Of a DNA stretch of 64,000 nucleotides, positions 1-11,426 are shown piece by piece (the first letter of the stretch is position 1; each line of letters begins with the position of its first letter). The DNA is from Gossypium raimondii (lineage: Eukaryota > Streptophyta > Magnoliopsida > Malvales > Malvaceae), in assembly GCF_025698545.1 (NCBI RefSeq), contig NC_068567.1, positions 6,324,001 through 6,388,000 of the forward strand, given 5' to 3'. The notes below the pieces were generated by a model. It did not search any database and was not told the DNA's origin. It saw nothing but the letters and a program-made list of their open reading frames with translations. A program made the position numbers and the translations under genes.

Positions 1-151
1 ATTATGAAAAGGTTAATGTGATAAATGATATGTACATGAAAAACTACTTATGATATGGTTGAAATTATATGCATCATGTATGAACTTACTAACTTGTGAG
101 TTTGATGTTGCTTATATAGGATTTTACTAAGCCTATGGTCTCGGTAACGAT

Positions 152-507
152 GTTATGCTTATTTTATAATTTGTGCTTAAGAATGGTAAGTTATGTTTGA
201 GTTTATACGAGTTTGCTATGCACTAGTTGCTTACGTAGTTATTTTCCTTTGTTTTGTAGATGATCGGAAGCTCGATCGATTAGAAGCTTATTAGAGATCT
301 ATCACACTATCCAGCAACCATTTCGGTAGTTTTTGAGTTATTTTGGCCAATGTTATAAATGACATGTATAGGACCTCTTTATAATGGTAATTCTTGAATG
401 TGTTAATGGTCAATTTGGTATGTATATGCTTTTGAAGTTTATGTTTTGTTTGATGGATTTTTAATGCCTTGACAAGTTTAAGTCTTTTGGCCACTTTAAA
501 GTACATG
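152..507 (+). repeat. Left arm of a long inverted repeat
   Basis: This arm is the reverse complement of 1882-2241 with only scattered differences (roughly 95% identical by eye). The outer ends read GTTATGCTTATTTTATAATT and its complement, and the inner ends are ATGTACTTTAAAGTGGCC and its complement. The arms are about 355 bp and are separated by about 1.4 kb. Both arms carry a short open frame of about 70 codons that I do not recognise. The type of repeat is not clear; it could be a foldback element or two opposed copies of an LTR-type repeat. Confidence 0.75.
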
Positions 508-1140
508 TAATATATGGTCATTTTGGTATGTTTATGATGATATGTGAATGGTTATAATTGATGTCATTTGATAGTTAAAGGAACTAGGTATTGTGCTTGA
601 AATGTAGCTACATTGCTTTGTTATGGTTAATGATGTTTTGGTATAGATGTGGTGCCAAAAAACATACAAATTCTATCAACCTATTTCACCTAACCAATAT
701 GTCATTCTAGAATTTTCCATAACTCAATGTTTGCATATATGCTCATGTATCTTCTTTTATATTATTTTCTAGAATTTTCTATTTTTAAATAAATTTTATA
801 TAAAATCAAGGGTCAAATTGACAAAAAAACATAAAAGTTGAGGACCAAAGTTGTCATTATACCAACTAAAACTTTAACGATCAAATTGTAACTTTTTTAA
901 TTAACGATAAAAATAAAAATTTAACCATAATTCAGTGATTAATAGTGTAATTTACCCTAAAGAAAATTAAGTATAGCCACATGGTAATACCTAAACATTT
1001 TCTTAACTACTTATGGTTTCTACTCATGTTACTTTTGTGTTGGATTAATTATTTATTTATTTGATTAAATTCTAGAATAAAAATTTAAATATTAAAATTA
1101 AGTATATAAATTAAATCTTAAATTTGAACAAAATATAGAG

Positions 1141-1860
1141 ATCATGGTACTCAAAATTACGATTGCGGTTGTTAGCAGGCTAATAAATGTGTTGACTGTC
1201 CAATAAACCCCAAGTAAAAGTGCAAATTAAGCATTTTTCCTATAATACTATGTCTCAATAAATGAAGCATTAAATTTATCACACATTTGTTAGCAGTATC
1301 TGTCATTATATACATACTTATAGGACTTTAATGTTTTATTTACATACATACATTAAATTTAAAACTTTAAAAACTACATTAATAATATCCATATGTTTAA
1401 TGTGGTTTCAAAACTACATTAATAATAGTGTTCTCTTTTTCTTTTTCAAAACTTTAGTCTACCCACAACCTTGAATATGAAAAAGACCCCAACTGGCCCT
1501 TCATATTTTCTTGGTTCAACCTAGGCTAAATGGGGTTTCTGTTAAAATTGTAAGACCCCAACTGGGCATATATAGAGTGAAAATACATGGTACTCAAAAT
1601 TACGATGGAGGTTGTTAGCAGGCTAATAAATACATGGTATTCTAGAATATCATGTATTTAATGGATGAATATTTTGGTAGACTAAAGTTTTGAAAAAGGA
1701 AAAGAAAACATTATTATTAATGGTAGATGAAAATAAAAACCATTAAATGGTCAATTTTCATCTACCATTTAATGTTTTGGATGAATGTTTTATATACATA
1801 CTTATAGGACTTTAATGTTTTATATACATACATACATTAAATTTATAACACATTTGTTAG
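1141..1860. repeat. Internal direct repeats inside the inverted-repeat spacer
   Basis: Two short direct repeats are present between the long arms. One starts with CATGGTACTCAAAATTACGA and occurs near 1144 and 1586, followed both times by GGTTGTTAGCAGGCTAATAAAT. The other starts with CATACTTATAGGACTTTAAT and occurs near 1312 and 1797. The spacer therefore contains its own partial duplication. No coding sequence was recognised. Confidence 0.6.
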
Positions 1861-1881
1861 CAATATTTGTTAGACATTTGT

Positions 1882-2241
1882 TATGTACTTTAAAGTGGCC
1901 AAAAGACTTAAACTTGTCAAGGTATTAAAAATCCATCAAACAAAACATAAACTTCAAAAGCATATACATACCAAATTGACCATTAACACATTCAAGAACT
2001 ACCATTATAAAGAGGTTCTATACATGTCATTTATAACATTGGCCAAAATAACTCAAAAACTACCGAAATGGTTGCTGGATAGTGTGATAGATCTCTGATA
2101 AGCTTCTAACCGATCGAGCTTCCGATCATCTACAAAACAAAGAAAAATAACTACGTAAGCAACTAGTGCATAGTAAACTCGTACAAACTCAAACATAACT
2201 TACCATTCTTAAGCACAAATTATAAAATAAGCATAACAATA
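1882..2241 (-). repeat. Right arm of a long inverted repeat
   Basis: This is the partner of the arm at 152-507 in opposite orientation. Both copies include the GATCGGAAGCTCGATCG region and a TTGTTTTGTAGATGATC stretch. High similarity over more than 350 bp suggests a recent insertion or duplication. Confidence 0.75.
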
Positions 2242-3288
2242 ATTAATTATACCACTGCAAAAACAAAGGCCACGGGGAATGTAGGTCTCTGTTTTGTACA
2301 ATAATGAATTATTTTAATTCGGAGACGATTGCCTCGGTCCTACTCTCGAAATTAATATTTTTATAGGTATATTTGGAGTGGCATGAACAAATTTAATATT
2401 TTTATAGAAATATTATAGTAATAAGATGAAACTTTTAAAAATAAATATTTTATTTAAAAAATCAGTATTTGCTTTTATCAAACAACACAATTATATTCAT
2501 ATTTATTAATTTACCTAATAATTTTATTAAAAAGAGTATTATGGAGATCCCTAAATAACAAGTCAAATTGTATTTTGTTCCTTTTTATTAAAAAAAGAAG
2601 GAAAATTGGTCTTTATAGGTTAGATCAAAGAGCAAATCTATTCCTTTTGTTAAAAATTTTATTCATTTCTACCGTTAAAATTCCTTTTGTCCGTATTTTA
2701 TATTTTTATAAATCAATAAAATTTATCCATAATAAAATTTGAAACAAAGTTCAATTTTACAATTTTAAATCAAAATTTCATTTTTTATATAAAATTTTAA
2801 TAAATATATTTATCAGAGATTTTTGTTTTTTACCCACAATATCAAATTGCTTGATATTTAAACAACTAAAATTAATTGAACTCATAAAAGTTGTTAAAGT
2901 TTCAAAATATTTATTTTAGAATAAATTGAGAGGGAAAGATGGAAAGTGCTCTTTTGTAGTTATGTCAAAATTGAATAATTATGGTAAAGATTTAATTTTG
3001 TTGGGCTATTTGTTGGATTGGCCCAAATATTAATTTTATCATTTGATTTTTTTTAAGTATGAAGCCCAAAGGAGTAATATGATAATATTAAGCTTTTAGG
3101 CTTAAGTAGGTTTGATTTCGGCTACTCAATTCAACTACATCATTATATATTTTTTAAAATTTTCATGCTCGTTTTATAGTTTACTTTTGAAATTTTTGGT
3201 TGCTCCTTCTAACAATGTTACTTACAAATATTAAATTTGCATTCTCACTTTGGAAACGTAAAAAAAGGCTACATTAGATTTCTACTAA
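2242..3288. other. Intergenic, AT-rich, repeat-derived
   Basis: No gene is seen. The part near 2540-2700 (with ATCAAAGAGCAAAT) resembles, in opposite orientation, the segment at about 63070-63180, so it belongs to a dispersed repeat family that I cannot name. Confidence 0.4.
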
Positions 3289-3422
3289 GGCTGAGTTTGG
3301 ATGGGCAGTGCATTTACTCGTGGTTAGTGTAAAAATAATTATCGCGATGAGATTAAATATTGTAGCGTGAGATAAAAAGTAAGCTAAAAATACTGCACTA
3401 CACCGTCGATCCAAAACCTCAC
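3289..3422. mobile_element. Tourist-like MITE (PIF/Harbinger type)
   Basis: This 134-bp element has imperfect terminal inverted repeats: GGCTGAGTTTGGATGGGCAG at the left and the complement of GTGAGGTTTTGGATCGACGG at the right. TAA is duplicated at 3286-3288 and 3423-3425. A 3-bp TTA/TAA target duplication is the PIF/Harbinger signature. Its body contains GATAAAAAGTAAGCTAAA, the reverse complement of a motif in the element at 36885-37044, so the two are related copies in opposite orientation. Confidence 0.75.
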
Positions 3423-4031
3423 TAAGTTAGCAACAAGATTGAGTAAAATATTTAATTTGAAATGTTAAGTAATTAAATCGAAAAATTAATAGTTGAGTTA
3501 CGAAAATAGAACAAAATAAATAGTTGTATGATTGTTTTTTTATTTTACTCTTCAAATACAAGTAACCAACAACAAACTAAAACCGTATTATATGGTCATA
3601 GAGAAAACTGAGGTATCACATTTTGGATGGCCAGTTGCACACTTAAATTCCCAATGATTCAACGTATACCATTAATTGATAATCGATTTTGAATCGAATT
3701 AATCAATAATTAAAATTTTAAAAGATTATTAATTAACCTCCTATTGAATTAAATTCAACCACTAATCGATTAATCGAAATAAATCGATTCAACCAATTAA
3801 TTCAATTTGAAGATAAGTAGGAAGAATCTAATTCCCAAATACTACAGCGTTTGTCAAAACCGTCAAAGTCTGCTTAAAGAAAATAACTGTTTTTCTTAAA
3901 TTACAAATAAACTCGAAGTTAAAGTGGCAGAATCGCAAATACATCCAAACATCAGTGGCTTTCTCTGACTTGTAATCACATATAGTCCACTCCCTCCTTC
4001 AACAGAAATACAAATCTAAGAAACCTCAAAA
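3423..4031. other. Upstream region of the RALF gene
   Basis: No gene is seen. The stretch 3680-3810 is rich in ATCGATT and AATTAAT words like those at 6200-6480 and 46990-47110, probably remnants of a low-complexity DNA element family. The final 150 bp before the RALF start codon would hold its promoter and 5' leader, but no clear TATA box was chosen. Confidence 0.4.
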
Positions 4032-4412
4032 ATGGGAAGCTCTAGAATCTCCTTCACTTTCCTCGCCATTTCCACCATCCTGGCCGTCCACGTGGCGCTC
4101 TCGTCTTCGTCTCCCACTCTCGACTCCGTCGGCGGCTATTTCCTCCCGATTAAACCGGAATGCAGCGGATCCATCGCCGAGTGCCTGATGCTAAGCGGGG
4201 AGGGATTTTCGGACTTCGATGCTGAGTTCGCCATGGACTCCGAGATCAGCAGGCGCATTTTAGCCAGGACTCGCTACATTAGCTACGGTGCGTTGAGGAG
4301 GAACACGGTGCCATGCTCGCGACGTGGTGCGTCCTACTATAACTGCCGGCCGGGAGCTCAGGCTAATCCTTACTCACGCGGGTGCAGTAGAATTACGCGC
4401 TGTCGGCGTTAG
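4032..4412 (+). CDS. RALF33: RALF peptide precursor (RALF23/33 class)
   Basis: This single exon encodes a 126-residue secreted precursor of a rapid alkalinization factor. RALF peptides act in the apoplast on CrRLK1L receptor kinases such as FERONIA, together with LLG co-receptors, and restrain growth and modulate immunity. Residues 1 to about 27 form a hydrophobic signal peptide. A dibasic RRIL site at 74-77 is the family's subtilase (S1P) cleavage site and is followed by ART and the receptor-contact motif YISY (82-85). Four cysteines at 95, 105, 118 and 124 fit the two conserved disulphides, and the C-terminal segment ANPYSRGCSRITRCRR is typical. The start is the first ATG after a purine-rich leader. 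The coding part is clearly more GC-rich than its flanks. RALF23 and RALF33 are too alike to separate, so the symbol marks the class. No neighbour within 2.9 kb. Confidence 0.95.
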   Translation: MGSSRISFTFLAISTILAVHVALSSSSPTLDSVGGYFLPIKPECSGSIAECLMLSGEGFSDFDAEFAMDSEISRRILARTRYISYGALRRNTVPCSRRGASYYNCRPGAQANPYSRGCSRITRCRR

Positions 4413-7329
4413 ATTTATTATTATTTTTAAATTATCCTTCTAATTTTAAAAAAATTTGTTGCCTCTCTATTTCTAAAAATGTAATTTATTTTCATCTTTA
4501 TTTTTTTTCTTATATTTGAATAATTTAATTGTGTGTATTGCTTGCTGATGCGATTGTTGTTTTCAAATATTTTTCCAAAATTTTGTGTTATATATATATA
4601 GAAGTGTCAGAATAAAGATGAATTATGATTACATTGATAATGTGTTGTAGTTAAATCCTACTTTATTTTATTTTCCTTTTATTTCTTTTATATTTCTTTT
4701 GCAGTTTTTGTATTCCAAGTTTTATTTTCTTTTAAATGAACAAAAATCAATTTGCTGATTTAATTTAAATAATTTAAGTATAGAAGTTTATTATTAAATA
4801 AGTAATAAATTTAAGTATTTTAAAATTAAAAAATATAATATTAAAACAAAGTAACAAATATGTCGGCAAGGCTATGTTATGTGTGGGTGAAAATTAAATT
4901 TAAGATTTATATTTAAATAAAATTTTAAAATCTCAAATCTTACATTCTAAAACTTAAAATTTAGTCTCTAAAATTCTAAATTCTAAATATTAATATTAAA
5001 TATTAAATGTTAAACCTTAAATTTTAAACCCTAAATATTAACCCAAAAGAAAATAAAGGATAACTATCGAAACAATACATAAATAGGGCTAAGCTAGAAA
5101 ATTTTTAGGGAGGTAAAATTAAACTGTAATGTTTACGACAGTAAAAATATATATTTTAAAGGATTAAATCAAAATTTTATCATTTTAGGGGCTAAAGTGT
5201 AATTTTACCTTTACTAAATTAAAATTTTAAAGGAGTAAAATGAAATTTTTTCATTTTTCCAGCCCCTAGATTCACCCTGTACATAAACTTTGATGTAATA
5301 TGCAATGTCATATATAAAATTTTATTTTGTGAGATTTTCGAAATCATTAATAATTATTATTGAATTAACGTCATTTTACCTTGATATATTGTAAATACAA
5401 ATAATTATATTAATTATGAAACTAATACATGCATCGATTTCTTTTAATGTGTACAATTAAATCAAAATCAAAGTTTCATGTATATATATGAACCATAATT
5501 CAAGTTTCATATGTATAATTGTACAAAACTGAACTTCGTATATTAAAGTGTAAATTGAACCAAGTTATAAATTTAATATTTATCCTTAAAAAATTATCAT
5601 AATATTTATTAAAATTTTAAATTTTACTGAAAAACAGACATTTTTTCTTCTTTACAGATTCTCGATTTTTCATGCCTGTTTGTGTCGATGAAATTTGAGA
5701 AATATTTATGGGAGTTGTACAATTAGTTGATGAGAGAAAAAAAAAAGATATTTTATTTGTACAGTTCTTAGATATGAATTTTCAGTTTTTTTTAGATTGA
5801 TTTTTGTGGCACTGAATTTCTTCTCTGGAGATTTCAGACAACAAATGGCCCAGAAAAAAAAAGAGTAAAATTTGTTGTTGAAAAATAGTTGGATAGTTGG
5901 ATACAATAAATTAGTCCCACCTTCATTTAAAGCCTTCATGTTTAGGTTTAATCAAGGTAAGTTATATTGTATTGCTTTGCTGCATACAAAATAAAGGCTA
6001 TAAAATTTGTGTTTTTTTTAAATTCAAGTTTTACTACATGTAATTACTATGTATGAATTTTAATCTCATCAAGTGTACGTCATATATGAATTTTATCTAA
6101 TTTTTAATCGTAAATAAAATATTAAGATAAATTTGAATAATACGAAAGTACAATACAAACATGATAGTTGTAGTTGTTGAGGAAAATTAATTTGTTGAGA
6201 GTAAAGGAACCAAACTAATATTAATCGAATTAATTGAACTTTTTAATCCTTTAACCGTTAATCGAACCAAAATTTATATGTTTCTTTTTTGGTTAAAACA
6301 AGTATAAACATATCAAAAAAATAAACTACATAAAATTTGTATTATTAATTATTAAGTTCAGTTAATTCGATTAATTACACAATGTCAAACCGAATTAACC
6401 GATAACTAAACTTTCAAAAAATTATTAACCGACCGATTAACCAAATTAGATCGATTCAGTCGATTAATTTAATTTTAACCAAAATTTGAACACCCCTTGT
6501 TGTGAGAAGCCTGTAAAATAAACCCTCTAACGGGTTGGTAAATCCATCAAAAGCCCAAATGCTTAAAGAAATGATAGGTACACGGAGCAGAAGTATCGCA
6601 TTGGATGCCCGAGAAGAAGAACGATGCAAAATTGTAAAGGAACCAAGTACTCCCACCTGTAATTGGGCATATCCTTAACTTTATGGCAACACAACTAAAT
6701 TTGCACCCCAAATGTCTTAGTCATATTTACAGGTATGTATGGAAAGAGAAAAAAAATAAAGAGAAAACAAGCAAATACACAGATAAACAGCAAGGAAAAT
6801 CAGGACCACATTTGCAACACTATAATGCCCAAGTGTTTTTTTGTGCTTAGTTGAGACAAAGCAAAATGCATTAATCTAATCAAGCTATTCGTGAGTAGAA
6901 TGACCTAAAGAGTAATGACATCCCTCGAAAACGAACCTATCTTGCAAACTAGTACTATTTTCTATCTAGATAGATTGCTTCAGAAATCCATGACCCTTGA
7001 ATACTCATGTCGGACATAGCTATTACAGTCTTCAAATATGCAATAGATTAAAAAGCCTAATCATGGCCTTAAAGTTCTGTTTAAAGAATAAGATGCATGT
7101 TGCTGATGGTTTTCAACATTCAACAAAAGGATGAGTTACAAATATAAGGGTAGTCTATGAAAATAGCAACTAGAGGAGGCTTGAATTACAAATATAAGGT
7201 ATATTTTTTTGTTCCAAAAATTTAAATGCTAGTATACTACGGATTTTCCATATGAGAAAAGCCAGGGACTGAAGGAAATAGAGTCTAGAATTACTGGCTT
7301 TAGATGCCGAATTTCCTTAAGCTATTGCA
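4413..7329. other. Intergenic region between RALF and HSBP
   Basis: About 2.9 kb without a recognised gene. It includes the RALF 3' end, an AT-rich stretch at 4700-5640, and a probable diverged DNA element at 6190-6500 with many AATTAATCGA words and an outer edge near AAGGGGTGTTCAAATTTTGG on the minus strand. The last 300 bp or so probably belong to the 3' untranslated region of the minus-strand HSBP gene. Short open frames here (5706-5939, 6456-6656) have no recognisable similarity. Confidence 0.4.
6190..6500. mobile_element. Probable diverged MITE, class uncertain
   Basis: The stretch is dense in AATTAATCGATT-like words in both orientations, and one edge reads GGGGTGTTCAAATTTTGG on the minus strand. 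This is the look of a plant hAT-type non-autonomous element that I have seen described as widespread. No target duplication could be identified, so the call is tentative. Confidence 0.35.
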
Positions 7330-9214
7330 TTAGGATTCATTGGGTGACTTGGAATCATCCGCAGGAGGAACTGGAGGAGAAGAGTTCTCTGCACCCATCT
7401 CTGCTTTGAGATCATTGATGCTTTGTTCTAGCTCATCTATCCTGCTGCCCATCTCATCGAGTTCATTGAAGTCAAGGAAATCAAGAAAATGTTTACGAGT
7501 GGAATGCAGTTTTATTTTGTTTGGAACAGAAATATATATATGTTAAATTTTTCTAAGACTATTATGTATTTGGAAAGTCCTCGGAGGATCATATCCCAAG
7601 CCCATGCTCGGGTAGGCATTGGATAAGGATGTCTAACATGGGTCTTCAATAAAAATGAAAAGTCAATGTTAGCATAATTTGGTAGCACCTACGAAACAAG
7701 GACAAGCGAAATCAAAATTCGGAACCCCCCCATAGCTAGTTCCCCCCACAATACAAATCCAACCTAAGAACAGACTAAAACCCTGGTAGAAAACTAAGGA
7801 CCCTCCATTTTTGCATATTGCAAAGCAAGTTTAAGACCTAGCCAGCCCCCCATAAAAGAATCCCAAAATCAACAAAACAACAATTCTATGATGTAATAGA
7901 AAAAAACGAAGCAATTCATCTCTTCGAGGTTAAGTTTTCTAAGTATTATGCTGTGATCAGATAATACGAAAAGGATATTCTTCGTGATGATGGAATCAGA
8001 CATTGTTTGGAACCTTGATTGCTGCAACATGAAAGCATATAGCAAACTTAGCTACATCTGCCTAAAATTCATTGTTCTTTAACTCCATACAGAATCTCAA
8101 ATCAATTGAAAATCAGAACTCACCATCTGTTGAAGTAAATTCTGGACCTGCAAAAAGAAGAGAGAGACTAAATTCAGTAAAAGCTGGATGAAAGTCATTT
8201 AAACTATAAAACCATCGTCTTTAAGATGGTCCAACAGTTTCAAGTGCAATGTTTGGTAAATCTCCCTAAAAGCATAGTTAATATCATCTGGTCCAAATAA
8301 CCATGAAGAGAAGGAATAATCTATAATCTAAATTTATTAGTGACATATAAAAGTGCTAGAGAATAGAGGAACTCACGAAAAGTGCCATATCCGTAGTGTC
8401 CTGTTTTGAATCTACAGAATCATTCCCATCCTGAAAATAAATCATGCAACAGTTTCAAGTTCAATCCTTCTAATCTAACTTAAGAAGCAAACCTTTCTTA
8501 AATGAATGTAAAGTTCAAGCCAAAAAGGCAAAAACCAGTCAATGAATTAATTAGAGCCTAGACTTCAGTCATTCTAATATACCAAAGTCCAAATCAATGT
8601 GACACAAAAAACACTTAAAAAGCATAATAGCTATATTTAACAAATTTTGTTTTCAGCAATAGGTTATTGCATTCTAGTTCCACTAACAAGCCAAAGACAA
8701 GAAACATATAGTTCAAATTGGTCAGTTTTCAAATAGTTAAAACTTTTGAATATAATACTCGAATTAATTTTCCAGTTTCCAAACATCTCTCAGCAACCAA
8801 ACAGGACTTTGAATTTCACAGTTATTGCAGTTTTCAGTAATAGATTAAGAGTTTATGACATTCTTAACCCCATTGATAAGCCGCATATAAGAAACATATC
8901 GTCGAAATACTTCAAAACTGATTGATTCGTATAATCTAATACTTACATTAACTTTCCAAGCATTTTCTCAACAACCAAATAAAACTTTCAGCAACTTCTA
9001 AATTACGATTCAGAAGTAAAATAAAAGAAAAGACAAAAAAAAAATTCTAATATGGTTGCCTCGTACAGAAAGAACAGATCAGATCCACTAACAGGAAATC
9101 AAATCCCTAATAAAATACTCATCGATAGAGATTCAGAAATATAATGAAACAAATTAGATATAAATAAAAAATAAGAAAAATAATAATTGAATAATCAAAA
9201 CTGAAAATTACCAT
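7330..9214 (-). CDS. HSBP: Heat shock factor binding protein (HSBP)
   Basis: This gene encodes a small coiled-coil protein of 84 residues. Family members bind the trimerisation domain of heat shock factors and damp the heat shock response after stress. Coding exons on the minus strand are 9212-9214, 8377-8430, 8124-8147, 7979-8021 and 7330-7460. Joined, they read MDGNDSVDSKQDTTDMALF, VQNLLQQM, QSRFQTMSDSIITK, IDEMGSRIDELEQSINDL and a short acidic tail. This matches the Arabidopsis HSBP pattern as I recall it, in length (about 86 aa) and in the heptad core. Two oddities: the first coding exon supplies only the ATG, and intron 4 (7461-7978) has AT-AC borders, which restore the conserved Ile-Asp at the junction. 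The 3' end is far from any other gene; a foldback element starts 168 bp upstream of the ATG. Confidence 0.93.
7461..7978 (-). other. U12-type AT-AC intron of HSBP
   Basis: Read on the minus strand, the intron begins ATATCCTTTTCG and ends TTTCCTTGACTTCAATGAAC. The first nine bases match the U12 donor consensus ATATCCTTY, and TTCCTTGAC matches the U12 branch site TTCCTTRAY, with its adenosine about 11 nt from the AC end. Splicing here joins A to TC to make an Ile codon in the conserved coiled-coil core. Confidence 0.88.
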
Positions 9215-9381
9215 TATCGATTATTAGAATTTTCGCTGGTTAGCAGTGGAGAAGATGAAGGGAAATGGCTAAGTTTACAAACGTTAAAAGACTGCGAATG
9301 GTAAAAAAACAAAACAAAAAAAGACAGCGAGAGCGATGGAAGAAAAAATTCCCTTCTGGGTTGGGCTTCTACTTAAAATTT

Positions 9382-10115
9382 GGGGTAAATTTTGTTGGAG
9401 GTCACCTTAAATAGCGTTGTTTCTGTTTTGATCACTCTAATTTTTTTAATCAATTTAATTACTTCCGTTAGAAAAATTAATCAAAATGGTCACTCAGCCG
9501 TTAAACCCTTAATGAATTACTGACTGGGCCTGCAAAAAAGGAAAATTGAATCTATTAGTCCCTTTAAAAATTTACAAAATTTTAGTTAACATCATTTCTA
9601 TACACGCGAAGTTTTAATTTTTTATGCTTAGACAAAAGAAAAGGCAGTGATTTACCATAGCTCTGCCCTCTATGATGTCATCACCGTCTCCTCTCTGTCG
9701 TCTCTCACCCGAATAAGAAAAATTCGTCATGGTTTCCAAACATCAACAGTGGAGGAAGAGGAAGGTACTAAACTGATGATTATGTTTTTGCGGGCGAAAA
9801 CCATGACGGAGTTTTCTTGTTCGAGTGAAAGATGATAGAGAGGAGAGGTGCCGACGTCATAAAGGCGGAGCTAGGGTAAATCGTCACCTTTTCCTTTGCC
9901 TAAGCATAAAAAATTAAAACTTCACGGTATAACAATGGTGTTAATTGAAATCTTATAATTTTTAAAGGGTCTAAAAGATTTTTTTTTTTCCTTTTTTTGC
10001 TAGCCCAATCAACAATCCGTTAAGGATTTAATAGCTAAGTGATAATTTTGATCATTTTTTAATAATAGTGACTAAATTGATAAAAAAATTAGAGTGATCT
10101 CTAATATAGTTTACC
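9382..10115. mobile_element. Foldback MITE, MULE-like
   Basis: The whole 734 bp folds on itself. The left part (GGGGTAAATTTTGTTGGAGG, then TCACTCTAATTTTTTTAATC) is mirrored at the right end by the complement of AGATCACTCTAATTTTTTTA. An inner segment, TAAAACTTCGCGTGTATA in complement at the left, has a partner near 9910-9935. Arms are about 330 bp, with a small loop near 9745-9790. Flanks TTAAAATTT (9373-9381) and TTAAAAATA (10116-10124) agree at 7 of 9 positions, which fits a 9-bp MULE duplication. The short open frame at 9647-9835 lies across the arms and loop and is not a gene. Confidence 0.75.
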
Positions 10116-11009
10116 TTAAAAATATTAAAACCATCCTGCTCGGATCAATTTTACTGTTTAAAATAATTTTATAAATTTTATAATTAAATTTAAATAATTT
10201 TTAGTTCCCATTTGAACAGACAAGTCAACCTTGAATATAGAATATTTTTGAAATCAAATCTAAATTCAATCGAGTCATGAACTTCCTATTTTTAATCCTT
10301 GCTTTGAAATTGAAAAATTGTGCTTAAATTTCGCTATATTCCCAAATTATGATCTAGATTTTAAATCAAGTCTAGACATCAAAATATTCTAATTTAACTT
10401 TTAAAGTATTGGCATTTTATCAACCAAGTTCTTCCAACATCATCTTGAGCCTTGATTAAAATATGTGTATACATGTTACATGGACAACATAGATTTGATG
10501 GGTTAATAAAACAAAAATGGTCATTAAAATTTAGGAGGACTACTTTTTAAAAAGTTAACCATACAATAAGTACAAATATATTTAAAGTCTGGTCCGCGTA
10601 TTGTAGATATGATCCACATTAGATTCTAGCTAGCATCTGTCACTCAAGTTGATTGTTAGGCCGACATAAATGCCTGAATGATACAACATTGATACTTCGA
10701 ATATTAAAATATTTTGATGTTCGAAGACTAATTCAAAATATGAGCCATGGTTTAACGATTTATTTAAAATCCAAGGGTCTATGTAGTATGTACAACATAA
10801 ACACCATCATACTTGTATATGAATAATCCAAACTCATCTATTTTTTTCAAATTGTGGAATGGTCGGAAGGAAATTTTTATATACACATTTTCATAATTTT
10901 TTGTATGGTTAATATTTTAATAATTCAACCGTCATATTTAATATTTTTTTCATATAAATCATGCTTATCAAGTTCAAAGTAAATTAAAATTTTCTAACTA
11001 CTTACGTGT
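10116..11009. other. Intergenic region, no gene seen
   Basis: About 0.9 kb of AT-rich sequence with no open frame above background and no repeat structure that I could define. Confidence 0.4.
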
Positions 11010-11017
11010 AATGCAAA

Positions 11018-11426
11018 TAGAGGTGATCATGGGTCGGGCCGTGTTCGGGTCGGGCCTAGACAAAATTTTAGGCCGTTTTCTAGGCCCGACCCAAAATATT
11101 GGCCTAAAATGCCTGGACCGAAAGAAAATTGCTAAGCCCGAGCCCGACCCGGCCCATATTAAATTTTACAACACCAAAAAAGTATATATTTAATATATAT
11201 TTGATTAAAAAATATATTTGATTAAAAATAAAAAATATATATATAATATATAATTCGGGCTAGGCCTGGGCAAAAAAAGTTTTACCCGAGGCCCGACCCG
11301 TTTTCTAAACGGGCCTCGTTTTTTTGCCCAAACTCATATTTCGAGCCTATATTTGTATCCGAACCCTCCCATTTTTCGGGCGGGCCATTGGGCCGAGCCG
11401 AGTAGCCCAACCTATTATCACCTCTA
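11018..11426. mobile_element. hAT-type non-autonomous element
   Basis: This 409-bp element is bounded by TAGAGGTGATCATGGGTCGG at the left and the complement of TAGAGGTGATAATAGGTTGG at the right. An exact 8-bp duplication, AATGCAAA, lies at 11010-11017 and 11427-11434. An 8-bp duplication and TAGAGG-type termini are hAT hallmarks. The ends are rich in GGGTCGGGC and GCCCGACCC, which contrasts with the AT-rich middle. It has no coding capacity; the open frame at 11011-11193 is an accident of the terminal repeat. Confidence 0.85.
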
